From NCBI GenBank assembly GCA_036925085.1, contig JAUPFP010000008.1, positions 713,501-777,500 of the forward strand: a DNA stretch of 64,000 nucleotides. Direction: 5' to 3'. The notes under the pieces are model-generated. The model ran no database searches, was not told where the DNA came from, and saw only the letters and a list, made by a program, of their open reading frames with translations. The position numbers were made by a program, and so were the translations under genes. Every line of letters begins with the position of its first letter. Position 1 is the first letter of the stretch. This stretch comes from Brachycybe producta (Eukaryota > Arthropoda > Diplopoda > Playtdesmida > Andrognathidae). Shown here piece after piece: positions 36,701-47,499 of this stretch.

Positions 36701-39700
36701 TTTGGGGTGATGTTAGGGAAAGTAACCGCCTGAAGATAGTTAAGAAACTGTCTGTTGTGTTGTTAGATATATTTAGTAGGGCATCAACCGATCAAGAATG
36801 CGCTCATATTGTTCTTAAAACCACCATTTTTGTAAATCCTTAAGACACAGATTAATAATATTATGTAATAATAATAATAATAATAATAATAAGTGGGATA
36901 TATTCTATGAGCTGCTAAAACCCACACTCTCTCAACTTCACTGTCAAAACTAACTTAACTAACCACTCAAAACCGGAACTAAGAAAAAACAAAAAAAAAC
37001 AATGACACATGATAAGACCTATTTTCATTGTTATATCTCATTCTTTTCTTTTTCTTGATTAACAACAATTGTTTATTATTATTGTTGTTGTTTTTGCCTA
37101 TTCATCCTGATTCTTATCCTTTTTTTTTTAAAGAATTTTTTTTTAAAAAATTAGGTAGAACTCCTCGCAAATGATGACAACTCCTACACTAGGAAATGGA
37201 TGACAGAAATATTGAACTGTCTCTTAATTCCTTTTTAGTGAGTGTATGTTTGAATCCACACACTGCTTGAAGACAAAACAAACAGCCAGTTCATTAACTT
37301 TTATTTATACAACCATCAATCAAGACTTGGATGTAATTAACCTGTATATAATATGATGAAAATGATGATGATCATCATCGTCATCATCATCATTAGGCCC
37401 TACTTTCATACTTGTATGGAAGATAAAGAGAACAATTCGACCGTGGAAGAAGAACTTAAATTATTTGAAATTCTACATAGGGTGGAGTTTGTCTTGAAGA
37501 TTAGAAATTGAAATAACTAAAGTACAACAAACCGCAAAAGAACGTTTTGTTACTAACAATAAAAAAAAGGTTAAAAAGAAAGAATCTCGTCAGTCATTAC
37601 AAAATGTGACTAACAGAAGAATCACACATGCTGAATAAAATCCCACTGAATTTTACTATGTAAGGCATTTATCAGAAGCGCCGCCATATATCTTTCAGTG
37701 CAAACTGCAAAGGAACACACAATTTTTTTTATTTCTATTTCTATTTTCCGTATGTGTGATTCTTCCTTAAGACAAAATGCATGATTCCTTCAGAACTCAA
37801 ATAGAAATATAGATAAACGTTTCTTCACGACGACATATTTCAAAATTTTCATTTTTCACGGCAGTTCTGAAACTGAACCAAAAGTTAATGAACAAAAATT
37901 TCTCAAATTGCCTTAAAACTTATACTTTTAAAAAAAATATCACCATGAATGTAATTTTCGCTTATTCATATGGTTTCGTTCAAATTAGGATTTTTTTACC
38001 TTCTTAATGTTGCTTCTATTACAAGTTTCTAAGACGAATTTTTGGGTCAAATTTTTTAAACAGATAAACTTTTGATAGGAAGTTTTATGCAAAAGTTGAT
38101 AAGTTTAGCACTAGCTTTGACTTAAAAATCACGCGACCTTAAATAAATTTATGAACTACCAAAAGAGAATAAGAGGAATTACTCGAAAAACGTAATTTGA
38201 ATTGTGAAAAACACAGCCGTAATTTTTATAAAAAAAATTAAAAAAGGTGTGGTACCTAAACTGATCCTCAACTGAATTCAACAAAAATAGAATACAAGTA
38301 GTTAAGGGGGGGGGGGAGGGAAAACACCATAAAGGCATCGCCAATAATAATACTAATAAATTGCAGAAACAGAACCTTAAAGTGAAGGACAGAATTCTTA
38401 ATTAAACAAAAAAAAAGTTCCCCAAATTATTATTTTCATGTCTCAAACAAAAGCATTTGTGATTTAGGGAAAAACAAATGTGTTTTATGTTCACAAAGTG
38501 GAAATGATGACCAAAACCAATTATTATTAATCACTTCTATTTTAGAAAAAGAATAAAAAGCGTTTTACCTACCTGTTGATGTTATTTATAACGAGTCGAA
38601 ATCGCAATATCATCGAGTTACCTTGATTAACTCAATTACATTCAGTAATTTAAATGACAGAATAAATTAACAACAGTAGTTGTTATTTGACGTTTCTGAA
38701 TCTAAAGAAAATTAAACAAAAGAACAATTCTAAATGTCATTTGAAGAAGAAAAAGAAAAAAGGTGACAAAATATTTACCGTCCAATTTGAAATTGTTGAT
38801 TTCTTTACTTGAAATTGTTGTCGTCAATGATTCCAACGATTATTATTCATCACAATCAACTGCAATTATGTCTAAATTTAGATCAAACACGGAAGGTAGA
38901 AGAAAAAAAATAGCATAAATAAAACAATTTTTTAAAAAATTCGATTACAAATAATTTTAAGATATTAATTATTATTAAATACATTTTTGAAGTAAAATTT
39001 TTGGGTTTTTATGAATTTTTTTTACTTAAGTTTCAAAACTTAATAATGACCACAATTTGCATAATTCGTGACCAATTCAATTCATAGTTACGCCTCGAAG
39101 TAACACCTCGATTACAAAATTAAATAATAATTTAATAAATATACAGAAAAAACAAAACGTTTTTAATAGAGAAATGAATTTGTATTTTTGGGTGGGGGGG
39201 ACGGACACTTTTTGTCTTTGGCCATGGAATTTCCAAAGGTTAACACCGATGTCAAAAGTTATAAAAAAAACATGTAATAACTAATAAACAAGAAGATAAA
39301 TTCAGTTTTTTTTTGACAAATAAAAAAGTACTCTAGAAATTTCTATAAAAAAAATTCCTAGATATTTATTTTTTCAATTGTATAGTATTTTCAAGGTTCG
39401 AAATCGAATGTTTTTGTAGGCGGCCCACACTTCTTACATAAAATTCCAATGAAGGAGATTGTAATCACAAACGTCATTCACTTTCACCCCTATTTACATA
39501 TTCGTGTGTATGTGTGTTCCTACATCATTATTTTTAACTCATTGCCATTCAAAACAATAATGTTGATAAACATCAACTTTTTAATATAATAATTCCATAA
39601 TTTGTCATTATATAAAATCTCTTTTTTTTACATCTTTTGGTATTAGTTGGGGTTTTTTTTTTACACCAACAACTTTAATAATTGGAAGGTCATCGTGAGT

Positions 39701-41459
39701 TTCATTTCTGACATTTCAGGGGGAAAAAGTTGATAACTATAATTTATTTCTGGTATTACCTAACTAATTACTGCACTATTATTACTTAATTATTATATAG
39801 CGTAGAAGTAAATAGGTGTTCAATTTAAAAAGAAAAATCACAGAAAAGTCCAGAAACACTGAAATTTTAGAGGTCATTTTCGGCACCAATACTTTTGGAT
39901 GGCTGGATAGGCTGAGGTGGTCTAGGCATGTACTTAGGAGTGGGAAGGATGAGCTGCTAAAACAGGTGATCAGTTTGGACGTTGGGGTTGAAAAGGGTAG
40001 AGGAAGGCCCAAACAAGCCTGGGACATGGTGGTAATATGGGTGCATGTGGGATATCTGGGAGTTTGGCACAACATCGAAAGGAATGGAGAGCTAGAACCC
40101 GTTAAGGCCTTAACCCTGTATATTGCGAGAAAAGGTACAGGAAATGATGATGTAATTATTGAACGAATTAGCATGCAGTGTTTTGTTAGCATTTCGCTAT
40201 CAAGGCCCCTCGTGTGTATAAGTTGAATATAAATCGGCAGAGGATGCCCATCGTGAAATGACGCGACTATAAACGAGGCATACGTGTAAAGAGTTTTGCG
40301 CTATCCAAAATTTACTGCAACTAATAAAAATTAAACAAATGCTCAATTTGTTGTAAAGGAAGATAGAACAACCCCACGAAAAATCCCCAAAATAGTTGTG
40401 TAGATTTATGCAGCAATGCGGCATTTAGGATGCATCAGCTGTATAATTAAACAACACATTCTTTTATTATCAATTTATCTGGTGGTGTTTGGGTTCAGAA
40501 AGACCTAAGAAAAGAATCACACATGCTGAAACAAAAACAAAATCCCACTTTGCAAGGAATTTACCAGAAGCGCAATATATATTTTTTGCATGAAAAGGAT
40601 CATAGAAATACGTGTATAACTGAATTTCTATTTTTTTTTTTGGTGATTTTCAGCGCATGTGATTCTTTTCTAAAAACAATTATTGTTGTATAAAAAGTCT
40701 ACGTAATAAAACCGGCAAAATGAAAAAATGCAGTTGTTGTTAACAGTAAAAACCCCTACTGTGTGTGCAATTTCCAGTTGCAATTATGCATTTATGCATA
40801 GACATTAGATAAAGACCTAGTCTTCCACAAGCAAAACGTATACTTGTGCACGTACAATTCATGTATAATGATGATATTTATTCATTGTTGGTTGGAATGT
40901 TTACAAATTTACTGTATAAATTTCGAAAAAGCCCTGTTTAAAAAAAACCCGGAAGTTGTTGAATTTTCTTTTAAAAGTAATTCTCTCATAATGAACGAGG
41001 CCAAAATACTTAACATTTTAATGCCACACAACGAAAGTAGAGGAATGGGATTTCACTTTTTTTTTTAGGATTTCAAAAACTATTAGGCTCTTTGCCAGAG
41101 TCAAGTGAGTGAAAGAAAGAGAACAACGTGTCAGAAGAAGAAAAAAAAACATTTTTTCTCATAAATGGGGGGTCGTCGTCGTCGTTTCACTCTTCTTGTA
41201 TTTTTAGTCAGAAAACTTAAAAAATTATTAGAAGAGGATACCAACAGAGTTTAAAAAAAATCCATAAAATAACACAAAACACATTTTTCACTTTTAATTT
41301 TTGTCGTTATAAATTATTTATGACTTTGGCCAATTAAACCAATTTTCAAATCTTCTTTCTGAGGATAAACTCGCGAGCCACAAAATTTCCTTGTCCCAAA
41401 TTTTCTTTTCAGATGGCGTTTTTTTTTCATGTTATATTTCATCATGTCAAATCATTTAT

Positions 41460-41498
<39 letters not shown>

Positions 41499-43916
41499 AG
41501 ATAAAACGTTTGTAATTTAAAGATTAAAATCTGAGAAATTATAAAGAAACCTTAAACTAATTTGTTAATAATAGCATATTAAAATTTATTTGTACCAAAA
41601 ATAAAAAGCACGTAGATCAGATTCAACAATTAACAAAAGTTATTGATTTTTTTTTTTGAAAATTGAGGTTTTGAAGAAGAAGAAAAAAATTGTTTTCTTT
41701 ACAATGTAGAACTTGTTATTTTCTGATGGTAGATAATTCTTTAAATAACTGTCTCACCAGGTATTGAAGTGAAAGTCTCTCTCTCTCTTTTGTGTGTTTT
41801 AATAAGTGACCTACTGTAGGTACTGTAGGGTATTAGGTAAAACCCACTGATTTCACTTTATTAAAAGTTCCTGACCCTGACCAACATCCTAAAGCTTTTG
41901 TAGACACGCCCTCCCCACCTCCTCCTCCCTCTCTCAATTTGAAACTCACTTTTGGTTTTTTTTTTTCATGATTCTTTAACTTTACATAAAATCGAGCAAA
42001 ATGAAGAAAAGGTAACAAAAAATATATAGGACAGGTAAAAGTAAAGAAGAAGAAGAAGAAAAAAAAAATTAATGAGATTTTTTTTGTGCTAGTTCTTTTC
42101 TTCATAATATGTATTCACCTTGCACGATATAAAAAAAAGTGCAATCCCCACCCCGCCTTGTAATTTTTAAAAAATATTTTTTGTAAAAAAAAAAACTCCA
42201 GAGATGAAATTATTTGTTGTGTTTTCATTCTCTCTACCCCACCTCCTCCTCCTCCTCCTTCATCTTATTTCATGTAACTGTAACCCTCATCTTGTCCATG
42301 AAACAGTTTTCACTCCACCCATCATCTCTCATGTCTCTCCCTCTCTTATGTCTGCTGCTGCTGCTGCTGCCTGTCATCATTGAATTTTTTTAAAACCATT
42401 CCTTCAGAAGTTCAGATCAATCAAAATTTTTAGCTTCATTTCAAAAAATTCTCAACATTGTTTTTTTTTTTCATTTGTTGTTAGACCTGTTAAGGCCCTG
42501 TTTCTATACTTGATGAAAATTATTAAAATGTGAAAATTTCAACTGGAGAAAAATGGCAGTTATAATAATGCATTTCTCCATTAATTTGACAATGCAATGT
42601 CACCATAAGGGGGAAAAAAGGAATTCGATATGAGGGCACAAACATGGCCCTCAGCCTGTTCACTATAAATGGTTTGCTTTTATTATGTTAGGTCAATTTA
42701 AGTGAGAAAACTATCACTTTGTTTTAACTAAATCATAAATTGCCATTTCTCATTCATATTTACACTGAAATGGTGTCATTTTAAGATAAAGCTATATAGT
42801 TAAATCTAACCTAGATTAATTAAATTGCATTACATTACCAGAAATTATGAATATTTGAAATGCTAAATAGTTTAGAAACTAACCCAAAACCAAAGAGAAA
42901 TCCGACAATGGCAATCAAAATCACCCTCACAAGTTGAAAATAAATTCAATTAGTTCAAATTTTGAACCTATTTTTTATATCGATCAATTTCTCCTTTTTT
43001 TACCAAGTTTAAAACGCATTTCATCCTCGTTTTCATCAAGGGCCTAAAAGACAAATTTGTCGCTGAATTTACTACACAAAAGATGCTAAATTATGAACAC
43101 TAATTTATATTCTTTTATCCTGATGAACAAATGTAATAAAATCAGAGCATATGTACTAAATAATATATTAGCAAGACAAAAACTGTGAACAAATTTTTTC
43201 AATGAAAATATAGGACAAATTGTTTCTTTGATAAAATGAACGAAAAAATGACGAAATGCCGCGACAAATGTTTTTTTTTGTTGTTCTAACATTTTCGGTT
43301 ATTTTGCAATTCACTTAACATAAGACTCTTAATACGAGTCCATGTTATTTATCGTGAATGCAAAATTGCTTCTCTATTGAATTAACTATTGTATACAAAA
43401 TTGTATATTGATTATAAGTAGGGCTCCGATTTTGATGCAATATCAACAGGAATGTTTCTCAATTTGTGGCCCAAGAGCCAACTGTGAAGTAATCATCATT
43501 AGAGCAACTGCAATTATGATATTTATAATCAAAAAAGCTGGGTAAAGAGGCTAGTTGTCTGATTACTATCAGTTGTCAACTAGAGTTTTAGCCTCTAACC
43601 ATTGTTTTTAATTAGGAAGAACAATTGTTTTTTTTTATTATCTAAACGAGATTGTCACTTCACAATTGGCACTTGGGCCACATATTGAGAAACATTCCGG
43701 TTGATATTGCATCAAAATCCAAGCCCTAATTATAAACATTGAATGTTGTTGGTTCTTAAGTTTCGTAATTTTAAAAATAACTTGTTTTCTGTTTAATTTC
43801 TTTAGCCGTTGCCTCCATTACCGGTGAAGGAGAAGACTCCACCTGCAGTACCAAAGAAACCAAATCGAATTCATAATGAAAGCCCTCAAAGTAATCAAAG
43901 TCAAAATCAAAACTAA
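18784..43916 (+). CDS. DOCK1: DOCK-A subfamily Rac guanine nucleotide exchange factor (DOCK1/2/5, CED-5, Myoblast city)
   Basis: With ELMO, DOCK-A proteins activate Rac at the membrane for cell migration, phagocytosis and myoblast fusion. Forty-three coding exons give 1889 residues (human DOCK1 1865); all reading phases agree. The order is N-terminal SH3 (about 12-75), DHR-1/C2 lipid-binding domain (about 415-600), armadillo-like middle, DHR-2 catalytic domain (about 1215-1625) and a basic, proline-rich tail with two PxLPxK CRK-binding motifs. The SH3 and CRK motifs place it in DOCK-A. Some stretches ([12 protein letters not shown]) look DOCK3/4-like, but TPPGDDI and [10 protein letters not shown] are DOCK1-like. 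Intron 1 is 1.8 kb, intron 6 is 1.2 kb and the last 12.2 kb; most others are under 300 bp. The symbol denotes the invertebrate single-copy orthologue of DOCK1/2/5 and is inferred. Confidence 0.96.
19529..19900. mobile_element. truncated hAT-type MITE
   Basis: The left end reads CAGGGCCGTCTTTAAGTCTT, like the complete copy at 50034-50301. The right side has GGGCCAGGGCCCTTATAGT but lacks the final AAGACGGCCCTG. A 19-bp motif (AGACGGAGGCCCTAGTTT) is tandemly duplicated at 19820-19858. Confidence 0.65.
20262..20545. mobile_element. hairpin MITE (CTAGTTTCT family) in DOCK intron 1
   Basis: The right arm GATTCAGCTACCCTTCTAGT and the internal pair GTGTTGATATCTTTTAAAAT / ATGATATCAACATG match other copies of this family. 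The left arm is more diverged (TTTAGAAAATAGAAGAATAG). The element ends about 70 bp before exon 2. Confidence 0.7.
23366..26189 (+). other. DOCK exons 9-20 (DHR-1 and armadillo-like middle)
   Basis: Exons 23366-23572, 23662-23833, 23908-24011, 24083-24272, 24339-24433, 24502-24591, 24656-24756, 24838-24972, 25039-25218, 25513-25747, 25830-25925 and 25996-26189. DHR-1 motifs are [21 protein letters not shown], split across the text as [13 protein letters not shown] then GEFTKG, and [13 protein letters not shown]. The exon 18 end (CGA before GTGGCG) is the least certain border. Confidence 0.9.
25262..25411. mobile_element. small hairpin MITE in DOCK intron 17
   Basis: CAGAAAAATGTGTTTT (25289-) pairs with GAAAACGCATTTTTCTG (25395-), and AGAGGCTAGA (25321-) pairs with CTCTAGCCTCTAACC (25361-). 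The AGAGGCTAG core is shared with the elements at 43420 and 51062. Confidence 0.6.
26258..29675 (+). other. DOCK exons 21-37 (middle and DHR-2 catalytic domain)
   Basis: Exons 26258-26330, 26405-26505, 26581-26639, 26698-26906, 26976-27061, 27300-27456, 27546-27677, 27748-27867, 27941-28030, 28207-28398, 28496-28550, 28645-28726, 28804-28888, 28958-29044, 29115-29291, 29376-29465 and 29544-29675. Catalytic-domain signatures are [44 protein letters not shown] and [20 protein letters not shown]. The last contains the valine of the DAAVMGG nucleotide-sensor loop that expels Mg-GDP in DOCK proteins. Exon 23 ends at a GC donor. Confidence 0.92.
30340..30790. repeat. degraded hairpin-MITE fragments in DOCK intron 39
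   Basis: Scattered pieces of the CTAGTTTCT family (GATATCATCATC, TTTCTAAAACACTTT, AAACTAGAATTG, AACACTTTCAAATTTTTCTT) lie in broken order. Nothing else was recognised in this 840-bp intron. Confidence 0.4.
32038..32162. mobile_element. small foldback element
   Basis: GGGCGGACGGTCAATATTTT...GGCCTGGCC (32041-32073) is matched in inverted orientation by GGCCAGGCC...AGACTGTCTGCCCTA (32126-32160). Confidence 0.6.
32464..32848. mobile_element. TIR element (CAGTGGAAAC type)
   Basis: The left end ATACAAGTGGAAGAAACTGT...AACACGAAAATGG and right end CCATTTCGTGTTAAACGGTT...CCACTGTAT are inverted repeats that begin next to TA, suggesting a Tc1/mariner-type MITE. A partial copy lies at 52842-52960. Confidence 0.6.
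37615..37768. mobile_element. small TIR element (AGAATCACACATGC family), copy 1
   Basis: GAAGAATCACACATGCTGAA at the left and TATGTGTGATTCTTCC at the right are inverted repeats. The interior matches 40509-40674 (AAAATCCCACT, CAGAAGCGC, ATTTCTATTTCTAT). Confidence 0.7.
39816..40226 (+). pseudogene. non-LTR retrotransposon ORF fragment
   Basis: The open frame contains [20 protein letters not shown] and, after a short gap, [13 protein letters not shown]. This RLRW-GHV...GRGRPKxxW pattern is the C-terminal end of many invertebrate LINE reverse-transcriptase polyproteins. No polymerase core remains, so it is a dead 3' fragment. Confidence 0.75.
40509..40674. mobile_element. small TIR element (AGAATCACACATGC family), copy 2
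   Basis: AAAAGAATCACACATGCTGA at the left pairs with GCATGTGATTCTTTTC at the right. It is the second copy of the family in the same intron. Confidence 0.7.
43420..43735. mobile_element. TIR element (AGAGGCTAG family)
   Basis: The left arm (GGGCTCCGATTTTGATGCAA, TGTTTCTCAATTTGTGGCCC) and right arm (GGGCCACATATTGAGAAACA, TTGCATCAAAATCCAAGCCC) are inverted copies. AGAGGCTAG and CTAGAGTTTTAGCCTCT pair inside. It ends 70 bp before the last DOCK exon. Confidence 0.75.
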
Positions 43917-43925
43917 ATAATTATA

Positions 43926-43977
43926 AATAAAATAATTATCAGTATTAGCAGGGACACATCTTGAATTTATAAATAAA
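43926..43977 (+). terminator. DOCK poly(A) signals
   Basis: AATAAA occurs at 43926-43931, ten bases past the stop codon, and again at 43972-43977. The second is the likelier working signal given usual 3' UTR lengths. Confidence 0.5.
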
Positions 43978-44938
43978 ACTTGTAAGTTATCTTTTAGATT
44001 TTTAAGTCATGTTTGAATTTGATTTTTGGACCTTTATTTTGTGTACCATAATTGCATTTTTTTTAGATTAGCTTTTTAAATATTTTGTTTGTTCACACTT
44101 GTCATTCGTCATTGGCTGCACATATTATTCACAATTTTAAATGACATCCAAAAACGTTGTTTATCGAAATTTTCTCTACTTTTATATATATTATTCCTTT
44201 TCACTATTGTAACAATTATATTTGGGGCCAAAATAAAAGTAATTTACGCCTGTTGAACTGCAATATATTATTATTACCAAGAATGTAACTTAGTTACTAA
44301 TTTTTTGTACCTTTTGTTGTTCTTGTTCAACTTGATCTGGATTTGACAAATAACGTATTTTCAGATTCCTAACTACCTGTATTCCTGTTCATAATAGAAG
44401 TTTCAAATGTCTTATCAAGTACACTCAATGCGCACCGTGGCTTTTATTAGCCAGGGGAATTATGTCCCTATGTTATCAACTTATCACCTGGCACCATTAT
44501 AAAGTGACCCATTTATATTTAAAAAAAACGTTGGAAGGCCCTTGTTTATTAGGTGTGTTCCACCTCAAATGATGACGAGGATTGGAGTGCATCTAGGTAA
44601 TGTTGTTGAAGTATCCTGGCCGTGGTATTTGTTTAGTTAATTTGGGATAGAGGATGTTAATTTACATCCAACTAGCAACCAAGGCACACTAGATACTCTA
44701 ATGTAATCCCCTAATAGCTAGCCTCCTACCGAACGTCGTCGTTTGAGATAATCTTCTCAATATATTCAAGTGAATATAGTGCAGGTGCCCTAGTTTAAAC
44801 ATATCAGACACATGTCACAAGCAAAATATTAAAATACCACCCTCATATTGTGACATGTGATATAAGTAATTTTTTTAAATTTAATCGAATCGTGTGGTTC
44901 GGTGGTTCAATTGTCTCATTGACAGAGAAGACAAAAAA
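43978..44938. other. intergenic DNA between DOCK and the MARCH-type gene
   Basis: No gene or RNA was recognised. CTCATTGACAG at 44915-44925 looks like a splice acceptor 13 bases before the MARCH-type ATG, so a non-coding 5' exon may lie upstream here. Confidence 0.35.
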
Positions 44939-46137
44939 ATGATTCCCTTGAGTGTGATTAGTTTAGAAGTGGAAAATGGTGAAGAACAGGTCGATAGAAT
45001 GACACTTGATATGTGTCGTATTTGTCACTGTGGCCCAGATGAAGGTGAACTGAACATTTATTGCAAATGCGTTGGAAACGGAGGGGCTCAACATCAAAAG
45101 TGCCTTCGAAAATGGGTGAGGAGCACGCCAGAAATAGGACTGCGAAACCAATGCGAAATCTGCCGTCATCCTTACAACTTCACTTATGCATTCAACCATA
45201 ATTGTTTCGAGGTTCATAAATAATTAAAACGTTGGAATACACAGATCACTTCGGTGACCAATTTCGACTTCAAAATGAAGTCGATTTGAAGCCAAAATAG
45301 ACCACCTCGAATCTTTCCATTGGGAGTTGTTTCCATTGCGGTGAAAATTTGATCTTTTTGAAAAAAAATTTTAACTGGTGAAAAACAGAAGAATCGTGGC
45401 CCCCGACTATTCACTATCATAGGCGAGAGCCACGTTTCTTCTATTTTTCACCAGTTGAAATTATCAAAAAGGTCAAATTTTCACCACAATGGAAACAAGG
45501 CCCTTTACGAATTTACATCGAGATCATCTGCAACTTCGTTTTGAAGTCAAAATAAACCACCAAAAGTGGTCTGTGTGTCAACGGCCTAAGATCAAACAAT
45601 AAATATATATATACAAGATATTAACCGATTAAATAAATTTAGTGGAGATGCCGCAATCCTCTTCCACACGATCAATATTATGCGACCAAGACTGAGTTGG
45701 TAATTTCAACTTTAATATTTATCATGTCATGGGTATTGTGTATCTTAGACATGATTGCTATTCCTGAACTTTTCAACGGCTTCATGAAAAGAATTCAAGG
45801 AGAACAACAAGATATTCACCGTTTCAGTATATTACTGATTTTACGAATTTATAATCTTATATATCAATAAATTAACAATTTCCCTCAAAAATATATTTTC
45901 TTTCTAATTTAAGATTTATTGGATTATTTGATCCTGCTCTTGTTAGCTATTGTCGCTTTAATAGTCCTACTGTTCGTCTGTACGACAATCTCCGTATACG
46001 GAATTCAACGCTTTTTCTGGATCAATTCAATGCTGGTTATTCATCCTTTTCAGGAAGAAAATGTCTCGTCCGTCGTACATGATTTTGATGATGTTGACCT
46101 TTCGCTTGATTCTCCTTCTCTGGAAAATTCTTGTTAA
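44939..46137 (+). CDS. RING-CH (MARCH-type) membrane E3 ubiquitin ligase
   Basis: Membrane-bound MARCH ligases ubiquitinate receptors and other membrane proteins in endosomes, plasma membrane or ER. Exons: 44939-45211, 45643-45826 (alternative donor at 45820, same phase) and 45914-46137; about 226 residues. The RING-CH finger spans residues 26-75 with every ligand in place: C26-x2-C29, C42-x-C44, H52-x2-C55, C72-x2-C75 (C4HC3). Two hydrophobic segments follow, LVISTLIFIMSWVLCILDMI and LILLLLAIVALIVLLFVC, giving the usual cytosolic finger with two transmembrane passes. The tail is acidic (HDFDDVDLSLDS). Size and layout fit the MARCH2/3/9 group, but the loop sequence does not let me name a specific member. 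A GTG-initiated extension from 44894 is less likely than the ATG at 44939. Confidence 0.85.
45236..45592. mobile_element. foldback element in intron 1 of the MARCH-type gene
   Basis: Arms: ACACAGATCACTTCGGTGAC / GGTGGTTTATTTTGACTTCA-type outer ends and TTTTAACTGGTGAAAAACAG (45369-) against TTTTTCACCAGTTGAAATTA (45445-). ACCACCTCGAA and CACCACAATGGAAAC are also paired. It fills most of the intron. Confidence 0.65.
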
Positions 46138-46272
46138 TTAATTAAAAAAAAATTTCACTTCGAAGGTTTTCTTTGTTTTGTTCACAATTTACGTGTTTGT
46201 ATTTTATGCTTCGTGTTATTTAGCTAATTAATCTAAAAGTTACATTTTCTTCACAAAGAACTTTTTAATTAA

Positions 46273-46278
46273 AATAAA
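46273..46278 (+). terminator. MARCH-type gene poly(A) signal
   Basis: AATAAA about 135 bases past the stop codon, the first such signal on the plus strand. Confidence 0.5.
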
Positions 46279-46699
46279 GCATTTTACAGTTCCTGTTTAT
46301 TATTGATAATTTGAAGTCCCTTACTTATTACTTGAGTTAATTCTACAAAAGCCAGTTTTACACGGACCATTTTGTGATGTCGCATAAAGTAGTGGTTTTC
46401 AGCTGACCATTGACTACATACGGGGTGTTCACATGAGCCACCACCACCGTTTTTAATTGCACCACATTAAAGATCAATGGTTGAGTAAATGCCACAAACG
46501 GTGACCACTGCCTATTTGTCAATGGTGCGCAAGATCATACCAAAGAGCTCATAATACCTCTTATAGCCATATGTGATCTGCACCGACAGCACGGCATAGT
46601 TTTAATCAGTATGTCACACGAACCATCGCGTTTTCCATGTAAAAAATATAAGGGTCGATTCACACTATACAGTCATAGGCAGGGTCCACTTGACCATGG

Positions 46700-47228
46700 T
46701 CAAATATTATATATATAATATCCCAGGTCTGCGTGTCTGTGAGTAACATCGGAATTTATATAAATTTGAATAAATGAACTGCTTTTTTTTTTCTCAAGGT
46801 CAACTATATGTTGCACACTCCCCATCCAAGAACCCCATGATATTAAAATGGAGAGGGGGAAAAGGTTGGAAAGTGTAGAGGGGGGGGGAGAGAGGGAGAA
46901 AGAGAGAGAAACGTGGAGGGGGTGACTGAAATTGAAATGAAAGGAGGAAAAAAAGGAAAAAAACGACGCGCATGCGCACACCAGAGAAAACGCTCTCTTT
47001 CAAATATAAAAAAGGGGAGGGGATAATAGTAGCAAAATTAAACTACTGTTTATCACAGACAATTGTGCCCAGCATTAGAATTTCTTTTGCTCAGCCCTTT
47101 TATGAACGTCATTAATTTCTAATTGGGTTTGTTACTTGGTCTGACGTCATAAAAGGGCGGAGGAAAATAAATTCAAATGCTGGGCACAATTGCCTGTGAA
47201 TTTCGCTCCCGTCATTTATGACGGGCTA
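46700..47228. mobile_element. single arm of the 7078-8010 foldback family
   Basis: It shares TTTATATAAATTTGAATAAA, CTCAAGGTCAACTATATGTT, GTGACTGAAATTGAAATGAA, GACGCGCATGCGCACA and GTCATTTATGACGGG in the same order as the right arm at 7720-8010. It is interrupted after GCGCACA by about 200 bp that ends where GCACAATTGCCTG resumes. Confidence 0.75.
47057..47177. mobile_element. GGCGGAG/TGACGTCA MITE nested in the foldback arm
   Basis: ACAATTGTGCCCAGCATT at the left and AATGCTGGGCACAATT at the right are inverted repeats. GCCCTTTTATGA pairs with GACGTCATAAAAGGGCGGAG. It contains TGACGTCA and is related to the element at 3855-4075. Confidence 0.7.
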
Positions 47229-47499
47229 CCCCACTAGTAGTACTATATAATTTCAATTCAATGTATTTAGAAAGTCGGCATTCACATATTCACACTAGTG
47301 ACCAGTGACCACACTCAGATCAGGGTTTTCCATAGAAAAACGACCGGTGACAATTCCCGCACCGTGTTATATGACAGGATAGTGTGAAGAGACCCTAAGC
47401 TGCACCAACCACTTCGTGCAGCTACTTTTTGGGGACACAAAGTGGCTCGTGTGAAGCCAGCCCAACTTACAATACAGTAAAAGAAGTACAAAAGGTAGA

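Larger units (their letters stand above)
31588..43805. other. 12.2-kb last DOCK intron
   Basis: AT-rich and without a recognisable gene on either strand. It holds small inverted-repeat elements (32038-32162, 32464-32848, 37615-37768, 40509-40674, 43420-43735), a LINE fragment (39816-40226) and microsatellites: (AAT)n near 36866-36892, (ATG/CAT)n near 37357-37395, (GA)n at 41463-41498, (CTC)n near 42243-42258 and (CTG)n near 42352-42369. The short frame at 34615-34854 has no recognisable family features. Confidence 0.6.
29760..43916 (+). other. DOCK exons 38-43 (basic, proline-rich C-terminal tail)
   Basis: Exons 29760-29875, 30051-30074 (24-bp microexon), 30918-31158, 31236-31332, 31403-31587 and 43806-43916. 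The tail is Ser/Thr/Arg-rich. PPPLPQK in exon 42 and PPLPVK across the exon 43 start both fit PxLPxK, the CRK SH3-binding consensus used by DOCK1. The stop TAA is at 43914-43916. If intron 42 were retained, 14 more codons would be read to a TAA ending at 31632. Confidence 0.88.
46345..47475. mobile_element. nested repeat cluster
   Basis: Outer diverged ends AAGCCAGTTTTACACGGACC (46350-) and, on the complement, GGCTGGCTTCACACGAGCC (47463-) may be inverted repeats of a host element. Inside lies one arm of the 7078-8010 foldback family (46700-47228), which is itself split by the GGCGGAG element (47057-47177). No gene was recognised between 46138 and 48913. Confidence 0.5.

Noticed and set aside
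39782-40192. 136-residue open frame on the minus strand
   Set aside because: It is the mirror of the LINE fragment on the plus strand, which carries the recognisable reverse-transcriptase tail motif.
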